In this document: piece after piece, positions 18,601-25,810 of the stretch
Position numbering within the stretch: the first letter of the stretch is position 1
Layout of the letters: every line of letters begins with the position of its first letter
The notes under the pieces: generated by a model
What the model was told of the DNA's origin: nothing
Databases searched by the model: none
Seen by the model: the letters and a program-made list of their open reading frames with translations, nothing else
Position numbers and translations under genes: made by a program
Assembly: GCA_001804815.1 (NCBI GenBank)
Contig: MHBI01000010.1
Coordinates: 1-64,000 of the forward strand
Origin: Lentisphaerae bacterium GWF2_50_93
Lineage (GTDB): Bacteria > Verrucomicrobiota > Lentisphaeria > Victivallales > GWF2-50-93
DNA length: 64,000 nt
Direction of reading: 5' to 3'

Positions 18601-20044
18601 CCGAAATATTGTTTGGCGTTATGCCCGTATCCTTGTCAAACCTGGAAAAAACTTTGTTCATCAAGGCATCTGCCAATTTGACAATGCATTGAGGCAATTT
18701 GCTCCGGTCATGAAGGCTCGCCGCCCAACGGACTATCTCCTGTGCTTTCTCCAACTTATCATTCATGACATAGGCGACTACAGCCATGTCACACCATCGT
18801 TCATGAAGCTCCTTTCCATCGACAGCAGCCATAGCTTCGGGATATTTCCGCTGGCTGAGCAACAGGGCGGTTCGTGTGCGTATTGCATACGGATCATTTC
18901 GCCCCTCAAGCATGGACAAGCCCGCTTCCGGATCTTTTTCCAGGCTCTCGATGGATGCCCTAAGCGCCATGACCTCAGCTTTTTGCTCCGAATCGGTTGA
19001 CAAGATTTCTTCCGCTTGAGAAAGCAAAGATTTTGCCCGGTCAATGTGTTTCTTCGCGTCTGGGCGTTTCATCTCGGCTTGGACGGCGTGGACGCGGGAA
19101 AGCAGGATATAGGTACTTAATGGATACGGTCTACCTGTTGTAGATTCTGATGCAAGAGAGGATTCAAGCGATTCGCAGAGCAATAAGGCGCGGTCGTAGT
19201 TCCAGACGGCCAGCTCTTGGCAAATGAATGATAATATTCGTAATGGCTCATTGGTTATTCTTTGGAAAGTAGCCTTGTTAATGCCATACTGCGATTGCTC
19301 ATATTGCACAATATCTTTATACTCTATGAAAGTAGATTCTATGTGATCAGAACTTTGTATTGGTTGGAGAATAACTTTAAAAGTATCTCTGATATCTTGT
19401 ATGACTTCTGTAATTTTGGGGAATTTTGTGATATCAACAGGAACAGCGAATTGCTTTGACCTTAGTACTGTATATCCTCCCGCCTCCGTATTTACGAATT
19501 CTACTTGCGGATCTGGTAAAACTCCTTTCAATCTAGACTTGATCCTAGAACGTTGAATGGCATGAACATACCATTGGCGGCATAAATTATCGACAGCCTG
19601 TTTGATCTCTTGGGCATCTGTTAATGCATCTTTAAAATACACTCTTAGCGTTTGCTGTGTTTGGGCAAGGAATTCATCAATTTCGGAGACGAATCTATCA
19701 TCGGGAACTCGTATTGCTACTTTCCCAATTTGGCCATGTGGTGCCCTGCCGACAAGGGCAAGAGCGGCAGGATTATTGGATGTTAGGAAGAGTTCAGCGT
19801 CAGACCTTTTAATATTAATGTAATCCAGGTTGTTATCTGTAGAGCGTACAGATACATTTAATATACTTCCTGGCATTTCACAAGACGCATCATTAATCCG
19901 TTTGCCTCGAATCTGGCATATAAAATCAAACCCAAAATCATGAGGCTTTGTTGTATACCAATGCATAACACTGCTTGCCCAATATGCAAACTGATCCTCG
20001 CCGGAGATACCATAATCCTGATTATCTGCAATTTTTTTTGGCAT
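15659..20044 (-). CDS. Giant DUF4365-like / TPR / PIN-like protein (defence candidate)
   Basis: The first ATG is at 20044, giving 1461 residues; a TTG 15 nt upstream is an alternative. Residues about 10-130 resemble DUF4365, a PD-(D/E)xK-like fold (GEDQFAYW, HDFGFDFICQI, ILNVSVRST), but the expected Q-x-K is replaced by S-V-R, so catalysis may be lost. Residues about 250-930 contain many TPR-like helical pairs (for example AARCYERLVEMQPDNVVVLN). From about residue 995 (KIVADISALITLHRLGLL) to about 1240 (TPLLADDRVCQMF) the order of acidic residues resembles a PIN nuclease with a long insert. The C-terminal 200 residues are helical. It looks like a sensor-scaffold-effector protein. It overlaps the 684-residue gene downstream. 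Family assignment of each end is by eye. Confidence 0.75.
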   Translation of the reverse strand: MPKKIADNQDYGISGEDQFAYWASSVMHWYTTKPHDFGFDFICQIRGKRINDASCEMPGSILNVSVRSTDNNLDYINIKRSDAELFLTSNNPAALALVGRAPHGQIGKVAIRVPDDRFVSEIDEFLAQTQQTLRVYFKDALTDAQEIKQAVDNLCRQWYVHAIQRSRIKSRLKGVLPDPQVEFVNTEAGGYTVLRSKQFAVPVDITKFPKITEVIQDIRDTFKVILQPIQSSDHIESTFIEYKDIVQYEQSQYGINKATFQRITNEPLRILSFICQELAVWNYDRALLLCESLESSLASESTTGRPYPLSTYILLSRVHAVQAEMKRPDAKKHIDRAKSLLSQAEEILSTDSEQKAEVMALRASIESLEKDPEAGLSMLEGRNDPYAIRTRTALLLSQRKYPEAMAAVDGKELHERWCDMAVVAYVMNDKLEKAQEIVRWAASLHDRSKLPQCIVKLADALMNKVFSRFDKDTGITPNNISDDEKKMLEAALEELQTVLQNIRLAKAPSSELDMAALRMGWNANYLLQRREKAGEMLSLMNAWTPVPIEVAKGVLLDYLEPPPGLPDRIRCDHPGDLEANLLACGIQSASLEQNRETFLKAKDLLSLADDEKKKEGLFRLLLQLWQNLEGADVTECEKIAEPLVVHNLKLHTIFAASTALRRGDVDSAIASLDGEKSPEDPHWLQLRANAFLIKKQLGDAAKMFLTAAEIANDPGLILKAGDIAFQAKMYDVAARCYERLVEMQPDNVVVLNNLAHIYTFILDDFEKAAVQFKALHAIDPDEQTYTLNLAICLARIFRPEESLSLYDELCKLENPQLQAIIGRTQLYHSLGNTDAAMNSLIPFRERFWADSSYLMEYMSAAYAAGRDDLANDAFTELNRLREAGTVGKDTFKAIKTDEALEMFKQMHKQTREQSENVHNEMIKGRMPWAWAAQVSKKTVLDEWLFRTQEMTWIGDDPANLASFCIYSTNGFHPRTSEDGKRELPPLACPPPGSKIVADISALITLHRLGLLDVAAEYFAEIMVPAGYLSTVLEDSKRMVHHQRSRRDSAEQIKKLVNSKRIMVLPDKSDTKLPVVDEHGEGTDHHYRLIDIVKQVRAAGKLSDVEYENIFKICAKRSGIDDTHPALHELQEVLLELSTLETLTDYKLLGPASKYFRIYLRAKDNDELIQRLEALAYQEETRSWHIELWSRLRSNARFRFVPHPVPEQLREKSEDAKDYLPFLANFIAKETGTPLLADDRVCQMFTLNEMQDSPNVAFGSDKLILALMDSGRLTPEKATECFRQLMAWRYRFIIPTAELLKALADQYRENPPGKALQEVAVYFHDCMRDAGLFSGRETEYGESMSVRFFLACLTSVAEFLVLIWADDKFEDKTATSLTEWCVREMIPSLPYGISAPEKTKLGAFTNRLFLSHVLLKTGSQFGKIRIADGMKTIKETLRISNDEYTQIITQILNDTARTTAQP

Positions 20045-20130
20045 TGTATAATTTTTCAATATTATTTTAATTCACGATTTATACCACTCGTAAAAAATAT
20101 TAGAGAAAAATAACTTAGATTACATATTTT

Positions 20131-20697
20131 TCATTTTACTAGACAAATATTATTGATTTGAGAAGATAATGCCTTCAATAATTCATCATTATCTGCAATC
20201 GATTTATTATCTAAAGATGGTTTTTCGATGGGAAAGGCCGATATTTTGTCAATAATGGAGGTTCGCTCAACAGGGAGAGGATTATTATCAGAACTTTCTG
20301 CAATAGAAGGAAATTCATTTGGGGTGGTAATATTGCGATAGTTTATATCTGATTCGATGCGTTCATGTTGTTGAGCTAGCGAAATAGAAACCAACCGATT
20401 CTCAATGCTTTCAGAGGAGAACTTATAATCTATCGGCATTGCTACGTCTTCTTCATTCTCTTCTGGAGTGATAGTAATTAACGCTATGATATTGTTTATC
20501 AAATCTGGATTTAATAACTTCTCAAGATAATCCCAAAGTAGATTTTGTCGCTCGAATTGGGGCATTCCAGCGAATGTCCTTGAAATGATGAATCCAGAAA
20601 CTTTTCCAGACGTAGAGACATCTAAACGGAAATCTGGATTAGAAATGCCACTCCCATGTGCGCTTAATGCTCTAATTATTTCTTCTTTGATTGCCAT
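20131..20697 (-). CDS. BolA-like domain protein in defence-like operon
   Basis: A 188-residue protein with AGGAG 8 nt before its ATG. Residues about 20-85 read like a BolA domain: RLDVSTSGKVSGFIIS, then AGMPQFERQNLLWDYL, corresponding to the BolA FxGxxxxERHRLVYxxL helix, then IIALITITPEEN, corresponding to HALSIxTxTPEEW. The conserved histidine of the ERH motif is Gln here, so iron-sulfur ligation as in classical BolA may be lost. The last 100 residues are polar and low in hydrophobics, probably disordered. It overlaps the HEPN-like gene by 22 nt. BolA-like proteins are not a standard part of known anti-phage systems, which makes the placement notable. Confidence 0.65.
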   Translation of the reverse strand: MAIKEEIIRALSAHGSGISNPDFRLDVSTSGKVSGFIISRTFAGMPQFERQNLLWDYLEKLLNPDLINNIIALITITPEENEEDVAMPIDYKFSSESIENRLVSISLAQQHERIESDINYRNITTPNEFPSIAESSDNNPLPVERTSIIDKISAFPIEKPSLDNKSIADNDELLKALSSQINNICLVK

Positions 20698-21161
20698 TTT
20701 CGTTCTCCTAAAGCATGTATTCCGACTGCGGCATCAACCACCATCCGGGAGTTTTCCTTCAAATGGTTACCTTGTATAAACGTACCATTATCATATTTAT
20801 AATATTTGAGTCTACTGAACTCTGAACGGAGCCTGTCATCTGATGTATACCGGTAATTATTCTTCCACCTCGTCCATAAAATTCCTAGATAACTACACAT
20901 ATTTCGACGTTCTTGAGAATTGATGAGATCGCACATCCCAGTACCTTTATACATTGACTCCAAGTCATGGCGGCTATCGAAATTTAGGTCTTTGCGATAG
21001 ATATAAGCCCTGAAGATACATTCGACGGCAACCCCTGCGAAATATATGGCTGCAGAAAATTTACCTTTATCATATAGCTGACGAGCGGTTTCTATTCTAT
21101 AACGGGATGCCTCAAAATAATGTTCTGCGTCAAGTTTCAAGATGCCCTCGTATATTGGCAA
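20676..21161 (-). CDS. HEPN-like domain protein
   Basis: A 161-residue all-helical protein. The segment FEASRYRIETARQLYDKGKF is followed by SAAIYFAGVAVECIFRAYIY and RHDLESMY, the typical two-helix core and H-D-L of HEPN domains that partner nucleotidyltransferases or act as RNases. The canonical R-x4-6-H catalytic motif is not obvious, although NNYRYTSDDRLR occupies a plausible position, so activity is uncertain. Its start overlaps the TOPRIM-like gene by 25 nt and its end overlaps the BolA-like gene, so all are translationally coupled. It could be an RNase effector or an adaptor. Confidence 0.65.
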   Translation of the reverse strand: MPIYEGILKLDAEHYFEASRYRIETARQLYDKGKFSAAIYFAGVAVECIFRAYIYRKDLNFDSRHDLESMYKGTGMCDLINSQERRNMCSYLGILWTRWKNNYRYTSDDRLRSEFSRLKYYKYDNGTFIQGNHLKENSRMVVDAAVGIHALGERKWQSKKK

Positions 21162-21886
21162 TCAGGATGTGGATACGACCTTCCGTTCAGGCCAGTTATG
21201 ACGTTTTCGAAACGCTTCCTGAATATCGTTAAACTTGGCATATCAATGTGGTTCCAGTCGATGCACTTAATTTCCTCTTCAGTTATTACGTCCTGATACA
21301 CATTCCCAGAACAACTGCACCAACGCATTAATAGCGATTTGCAGGAATTTTGACTTCCATCGTTGCCCGACATATCCTCAAAGCGGGAGCACTTATCATA
21401 AGCGTTATGCGTTCCATCATTCTTTTGATAGTAGGCCAGGAACCAGGCTTCGCTCTTCGGTCTCGGCACCATGGCGACTCCCCATTTGTAATCGGCATGC
21501 TTAAAGCCGGAATACATGGCGTCAACCATGCGCTTCCACCTATCATGGGGAGCCGCTCGGGTACCATCGGTATCCCTGAAATAAACAAGGCCAGCTCTTT
21601 CCTCTTTTCTCTTCGCATATACAGCAAGGGCATAGCTGTTAAGCCACAGTTTTTCGGATTCCTTCTTGCTTTCGTCGGTTCCTCTTGGCCCGGTGTCTCG
21701 CAGATTCAGCAACTTCCGTAATTGTTTAACATCTGACTCGGATTGTAGTTCGTAATCCGGAACTTGGCCGCATGAAAGCTCGGAAAGACGGTCAAGGATA
21801 AAGGTCATAGCTCCCTTTTTCAGGGAACCATCCAAATCCTTGGTTCCAAGATCGCTCGAACCTTCGCCAGAGACGACAAAAAACAT
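21137..21886 (-). CDS. TOPRIM/DUF4276-like nuclease subunit
   Basis: The ATG at 21886, one nucleotide after the ATPase stop codon, gives 249 residues beginning MFFVVSGEGSSDLG. The pattern of an early Glu (Glu8 in a beta-strand/loop), an Asp-x-Asp in LVYFRDTDGTRAA (about 105-107), and PRPKSEAWFLAYY (about 141-153) fits DUF4276/RloB-like TOPRIM proteins, which pair with SMC-like ATPases. An in-frame TTG or ATG further upstream would lie inside the ATPase gene and is less likely. Known relatives in OLD-like, AbiL-like and PARIS-like systems act as toxin or nuclease released by the ATPase. That mechanism is inferred here only from context. Confidence 0.65.
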   Translation of the reverse strand: MFFVVSGEGSSDLGTKDLDGSLKKGAMTFILDRLSELSCGQVPDYELQSESDVKQLRKLLNLRDTGPRGTDESKKESEKLWLNSYALAVYAKRKEERAGLVYFRDTDGTRAAPHDRWKRMVDAMYSGFKHADYKWGVAMVPRPKSEAWFLAYYQKNDGTHNAYDKCSRFEDMSGNDGSQNSCKSLLMRWCSCSGNVYQDVITEEEIKCIDWNHIDMPSLTIFRKRFENVITGLNGRSYPHPDCQYTRAS

Positions 21887-21887
21887 G

Positions 21888-23042
21888 CTACGCCTCAGTC
21901 CCTGATTTTTTGTCGTCATTCTGGGGGAGGTCGTCTTTCTGGCAGAGTTGGGTGGCAAGCTCAATTAGGTTAGTCTGGCTCATAGCCTGTCCGGGGCCCA
22001 TGAATTCCAGCAGTTCCGACACCGCAGGAATATCATAAAACTTTCGTGCATGCGTAAGTCCTTCTATGTCCTGATAGAGCAAGTAAACGCTTTTTCTGGC
22101 AGCAGAATCGTTTAAATAGTTTAAGACCTGTGCGCTATGGGTGGTGACCATCAGCTGCTTGTCTCTGAAGTTCTGCAGTTGCTCAACAAGTTTTTGGACT
22201 ATCTCTTGATTGATGCCGTTCTCAATCTCGTCAAAAAAAAGGAAGCCACTTGATGAATACCGTTGGGAGAGTATGGCTAGGATGCGGAGAAGACCATCGT
22301 TGATATGTCCCGTCTGAACCGTGCGCTGATATTCCTTGATAAGAAGATTTTTCCAACCGAATTGCCGTCGTTTTATCTCAAATGCCTGAAGACGGGGGTA
22401 AAACTGCGAAAGGGTGTTCATAAGGCTCTCGGATTGTTCACTGTCCAATTGGCTCAGAAATCCTGGCAATCCGTCTCCGCCAAGGCCGAGTTCATTACTT
22501 TTCTTAGAAGCACTGCGAAGGCTTGCAGGACTCAGCAGATCAAACGATTTCAAACTCGCCAGCTCATTCTTTACGGAGAGAATCCATGGATCGCTTATTT
22601 TCAGGGAAGACAACAAAGATCCCTGATAATTCAGAAATGCAATATCCTTCCTGTCCGGATTATTTTCGCCCTGCATCACAAGAGTGCGGCCAGCCTCGAC
22701 CTTGAACAATTCTGATCCGTTGTCAAAGCGAATTTGTTCATTTTCCATCCGTTTCTTGTCAACATTAAAGGCTCCATGCCAAGACAGGTGTTTGTCGTCA
22801 ATGAGGAGACTGACCGTAAGATGGATGGTTCTGGCGCGACTTCCGCCGGTTATCAATTCCGTAGGATTCCAGCCTCGCATCTCACCGCGTCCGTGCATAA
22901 GCTGTCCGATGAAGTCAAAAAGTTGTAGAACCGTTGTTTTCCCGGACCCGTTCAGGCCAATGAGGCATGAAAAGGGAGGCAAGTCCAACAGCGAGAAATC
23001 GCTTAGCGACTTGAAGTTGCGAACCTTAATTCCTGTAATCAT
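21888..23042 (-). CDS. AAA/ABC-type (OLD/RecF-like) ATPase
   Basis: A 384-residue protein with AAGGAG 7 nt before the ATG. It has all hallmarks of the AAA_15/AAA_21 class: Walker A GLNGSGKT at 29-36, an ABC-like signature HINDGLLRILA at about 246-256, Walker B FLFFDEIEN at 267-275 with Asp271-Glu272, and an H-loop TTHS with His302. The opening ITGIKVRNFKSL is also typical. It is the first gene of the operon, and the TOPRIM-like gene starts one nucleotide after its stop. Such ATPases act as sensors and cages for effector partners in several anti-phage systems. Which trigger it senses cannot be told. Confidence 0.85.
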   Translation of the reverse strand: MITGIKVRNFKSLSDFSLLDLPPFSCLIGLNGSGKTTVLQLFDFIGQLMHGRGEMRGWNPTELITGGSRARTIHLTVSLLIDDKHLSWHGAFNVDKKRMENEQIRFDNGSELFKVEAGRTLVMQGENNPDRKDIAFLNYQGSLLSSLKISDPWILSVKNELASLKSFDLLSPASLRSASKKSNELGLGGDGLPGFLSQLDSEQSESLMNTLSQFYPRLQAFEIKRRQFGWKNLLIKEYQRTVQTGHINDGLLRILAILSQRYSSSGFLFFDEIENGINQEIVQKLVEQLQNFRDKQLMVTTHSAQVLNYLNDSAARKSVYLLYQDIEGLTHARKFYDIPAVSELLEFMGPGQAMSQTNLIELATQLCQKDDLPQNDDKKSGTEA

Positions 23043-23102
23043 AATTTACTCCTTCATTCGACATGCCCATACAGTAGCACTGTGTCCACCCATTTCCATA
23101 AG

Positions 23103-23126
23103 CGGATATATAAACGGATATGTAAA
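23103..23126 (-). promoter_or_regulatory. Tandem 12-bp repeat upstream of the ATPase gene
   Basis: CGGATATATAAA is followed directly by CGGATATGTAAA, 61-84 bp upstream of the ATPase start. Two adjacent copies with one mismatch could be an operator for a regulator of the defence-like operon. No regulator gene is present inside the operon. Confidence 0.35.
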
Positions 23127-23327
23127 AAGCTGATAGGAATTTTGATTTCATGATGCATGTGAGACATCCTCAAATCTACCATAAAATAATGTTTAAAGCT
23201 TTTTTTCAAGCCTCTTAAGCGCACACGGTTCTCTCCTTTGATCAGGATAACTTTCAGAATACCCTCTCCATGAAAAGAAAAACTCATTTTCCTGGAATCA
23301 CCCTTGACTTTTTATTATACGATATTA

Positions 23328-23342
23328 TCGTAATATATAACT
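23328..23342 (+). promoter_or_regulatory. Palindrome upstream of IclR gene
   Basis: TACGATA-T-TATCGTA is a perfect 7-1-7 palindrome located 38 bp before the IclR start codon and just downstream of a TTGACT hexamer (23314-23319). IclR-type regulators often bind such sites in their own promoters, so autoregulation is plausible. Confidence 0.5.
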
Positions 23343-23379
23343 ACATAATAGTATTTATGGTGAAAATGGGAGTGGCACA

Positions 23380-24153
23380 ATGATAAGATCAGTAATAAAG
23401 GCGATAGATATAATGGAACTGCTGGCCGGAAAAAGCGGAAGCATGACACTGTCCGAACTGTCCTCAAAACTGTCGCAGAACGTAAATACTGTAAAGGGAC
23501 TGCTTAATACCCTGATGCACAAGGGATATGTGAAACAGGATGAGCAGAGAGGCGCCTACAGCCTCGGGTGGCGGGTGCAGTATCTTGCCGAGGGGCTTGC
23601 TTCAGAGACCTCACTTAAGAGCATTGTCCATCCGTATCTCGAGAAGCTGCATGAGCTTTCAGGCAGGGAGGCCGTATACTGCAGTCTTGTCTCAGGACGC
23701 CAGTTCATGTGTCTTGACTACATGGACAGCGATCATGAGCTTGGTATCCGTCCCGGCAAGGCGTACATCATCACAGGCAACCTGCACATATATGCGCAGG
23801 GCAAGCTGATATTGGCAAATCTTACGGAAGAGGAACTTGAACGGTATTTGAAAACTGAGAAACTTTCCTCACTTACGGATTACACGGTGACAAACAAGGA
23901 TACATTGCGCAAGGAACTTAAGGATATACGGAAAAGGAACCTGTCAATTGTCAAAGACGAGGGATCTGTAGGCATTTCTTCGATTGCCGCAGGTATCTTC
24001 AATGCGGAAGATCGTCTGATTGCGACAATCGCAGTCTCATTTCCCACTGACCGCCTCCCCTCTGATTATAATAAGAATATCGGCCAGGCTTTGGTCAAGT
24101 TCGCCGATGAGATAATTGACAAGGTAGGGCGGTTTCTCCGAAACCGCCGATAA
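23380..24153 (+). CDS. IclR-family transcriptional regulator
   Basis: A 257-residue protein. Residues 1-60 form the winged helix (SVIKAIDIMELLAGKSG, TLSELSSKLSQNVNTVKGLL, RGAYSLGWRV), and the remainder is the IclR effector domain (YCSLVSGRQFMCLDYMD, VGISSIAAGIFNAEDRLIATIAVSFP). The last ten residues (KVGRFLRNRR) are encoded within a REP-like palindrome at 24121-24185, so repeat insertion has probably replaced the original C-terminus. It precedes an FAD-dependent oxidoreductase by 121 bp and may regulate it. Confidence 0.93.
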   Translation: MIRSVIKAIDIMELLAGKSGSMTLSELSSKLSQNVNTVKGLLNTLMHKGYVKQDEQRGAYSLGWRVQYLAEGLASETSLKSIVHPYLEKLHELSGREAVYCSLVSGRQFMCLDYMDSDHELGIRPGKAYIITGNLHIYAQGKLILANLTEEELERYLKTEKLSSLTDYTVTNKDTLRKELKDIRKRNLSIVKDEGSVGISSIAAGIFNAEDRLIATIAVSFPTDRLPSDYNKNIGQALVKFADEIIDKVGRFLRNRR

Positions 24154-24185
24154 GAACGGACGGCTCGGAGAGCCATCCCTACCTT
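24121..24185 (+). repeat. REP-like palindromic element (family B) overlapping IclR stop
   Basis: GGGCGGTTTCTCCGAAACCGCC forms one hairpin-like palindrome and GGACGGCTCGGAGAGCCATCC forms a second, bounded by AAGGTAG and CTACCTT. It is one of several GC-rich intergenic palindromes in the window, and it covers the last codons of the IclR gene. Confidence 0.6.
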
Positions 24186-24274
24186 AAATTGGCAATTTTG
24201 AAAAACACCATAGATCCAAATAATTATGAGACGATTAGTAACTTAGCAACATTGAAAGAAAGGATGATAGGAAA

Positions 24275-25615
24275 ATGAAAAGAATAGTAGAGCCCGCAAA
24301 GGAGATTCCGGTTGCCGAGGAGTGCGATGTCTGTGTCATAGGGGGAAGCTGCACCGGCGTGTTCGCGGCGATAAGGGCCGCCAGGCTTGGCGCGAAGGTT
24401 GTCATCATCGAGAAGATGAATTCGTTCGGCGGTGTCGCAACCCAGGGGCTGGTGAACTACTGGCACAGCCAGTACGATACGGAATTCAAGAAGCAGATCG
24501 CCGCAGGCATGTCACTTGAAGTAGTTGAAAGGCTCGGAAAAAGAAATGCCGTTGCCGAAATCAAGGAATGCCCCCATAAGGCATTCATGTTCAACTCCGA
24601 AGAACTCAAGATAGAGCTCGATGAAATCATCACCGAACAAAAGAACATTGTCCCGTTCCTCCATACCCATTTCGCCGCCCCGTTTGTCGAAGACGGCAAA
24701 CTCAAGGCTGTCTTCGTGGAAAACAAGGACGGACGTCAGGCGATCAAAGCGAAGGTGTTCATCGATGCGAGCGGCGACGGCGACCTTGCCTTCCGTATGG
24801 GAGTGCCTTTTGTCATGGATGATTTCCTGCAGCCTCCGACCACCTGCGCGAAAATCAGGAACCTCTGTCCGGAAGGCGTGAACTACTATGAGACCGTCAA
24901 GGCCCACTACGAGGAATTCGGTCTCGAGAAGGATTGCGGCTGGAGCGGCGAGATCCCCGGCTGCAAGGATATCCGGATGTATGCCGAAACACATGTCTTC
25001 AATACAAACGCCGCAGACGCAAGGCAGTTGACAAATGCCGAGATCAAAGGCCGGCGCCAGACCCGCGCAATCATGGATATCTTCAGGAAATACGCACCTT
25101 CTGAAAATATGATTCTGTTAAGTCTGGCTTCTTATATCGGAATCCGCGAAACTCGCAGGTTTGTTGGCGAGTATCGGTTGACGGAAGAGGATGTTCTTGA
25201 GGGAAAGAGTTTTGATGACACCATCGCCAACGGCAGCTACCGGGTCGATGTGCACAACAAGGAGAATGGCGGATTCCTATTCAAATATCTTGATGGCCGA
25301 CAGGAGAACTTCACCTTCTTCGGCATGGAGAAAGGCCGCTGGCGTCCTGAAAGGAAGGTCAATCCAACATACTATCAGATCCCTTACCGCACAATGGTGA
25401 ACCGCAAGGTCGACAACCTCATTTTCGCCGGCAGGACGGTATCCACCGACAAGGCCGCATTCGGGGCGGTCCGCGTGATGATCAATCTGAACCAGACCGG
25501 GGAAGCCGCCGGAGTCGCCGCTGTCCAGTCACTGGATTCAGGCAAGAACGTGTGCGACATCGACACCGCAAAACTCCGTGAAACTCTCAAGTCCGGAGGC
25601 TCGATTATCCTTTAA
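24275..25615 (+). CDS. FAD-dependent oxidoreductase
   Basis: A 446-residue protein with AGGAAA directly before its ATG. The N-terminal dinucleotide-binding motif is CVIGGSCTGVFAAIRAARLG followed by the acidic strand end VVIIEK, and GDGDLAFRMG and the C-terminal NLIFAGRTVSTDKAAFGAVR (second FAD contact) are also present. This matches the FAD_oxidored family (PF12831), abundant in polysaccharide-degrading bacteria and often found near sugar catabolic genes. The substrate is unknown. An IclR-type regulator lies upstream. No signal peptide is present, so it is cytoplasmic. Confidence 0.9.
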   Translation: MKRIVEPAKEIPVAEECDVCVIGGSCTGVFAAIRAARLGAKVVIIEKMNSFGGVATQGLVNYWHSQYDTEFKKQIAAGMSLEVVERLGKRNAVAEIKECPHKAFMFNSEELKIELDEIITEQKNIVPFLHTHFAAPFVEDGKLKAVFVENKDGRQAIKAKVFIDASGDGDLAFRMGVPFVMDDFLQPPTTCAKIRNLCPEGVNYYETVKAHYEEFGLEKDCGWSGEIPGCKDIRMYAETHVFNTNAADARQLTNAEIKGRRQTRAIMDIFRKYAPSENMILLSLASYIGIRETRRFVGEYRLTEEDVLEGKSFDDTIANGSYRVDVHNKENGGFLFKYLDGRQENFTFFGMEKGRWRPERKVNPTYYQIPYRTMVNRKVDNLIFAGRTVSTDKAAFGAVRVMINLNQTGEAAGVAAVQSLDSGKNVCDIDTAKLRETLKSGGSIIL

Positions 25616-25650
25616 AATATTCTGAACCACTAATCATCATTTTCTTCCGC

Positions 25651-25778
25651 GTAACCGTTAAGCTGGGTGCTTTTGAAGATGATTGCCCTAAAAGTATGCC
25701 GGGTTTTAACCCGACACATGGTTGGCGGTTTAAAAACCGCCCTACTTATGAGGCAGACATTACTAGCTTAACGATTAC
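25651..25778 (+). repeat. Palindromic element with terminal inverted repeats (left copy flanking TA cassette)
   Basis: The ends GTAACCGTTAAGCT (25651) and AGCTTAACGATTAC (ending 25778) are inverted repeats. Between them lie two palindromes, CCGGGTTTTAACCCGA and GGCGGTTTAAAAACCGCC. An inverted, highly similar copy occurs at about 27651-27770. Confidence 0.65.
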
Positions 25779-25810
25779 TCTTCCACAGACAGGGCAGCAG
25801 GGTATTGAGG

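Larger units (their letters stand above)
23043..23379 (+). other. Divergent intergenic region between defence-like operon and IclR gene
   Basis: This 337-bp gap holds the leader regions of both flanking transcripts. On the ATPase side it contains a tandem 12-bp repeat (23103-23126). On the IclR side it contains a 15-bp palindrome (23328-23342). A 77-codon reverse reading frame (23054-23287) crosses it but has no convincing ribosome site or family resemblance. Confidence 0.6.

Noticed and set aside
20045..20059. TTG start 15 nt upstream for the giant defence-like protein
   Set aside because: Neither start has a clear ribosome site, so the nearest ATG (20044) was kept; the difference is only five residues.
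23054..23287. Reverse-strand 77-codon frame directly upstream of the ATPase gene
   Set aside because: It ends 11 nt before the ATPase start, but its ribosome site is misplaced, no family resemblance is visible, and it covers the repeat and palindrome region expected to be regulatory.
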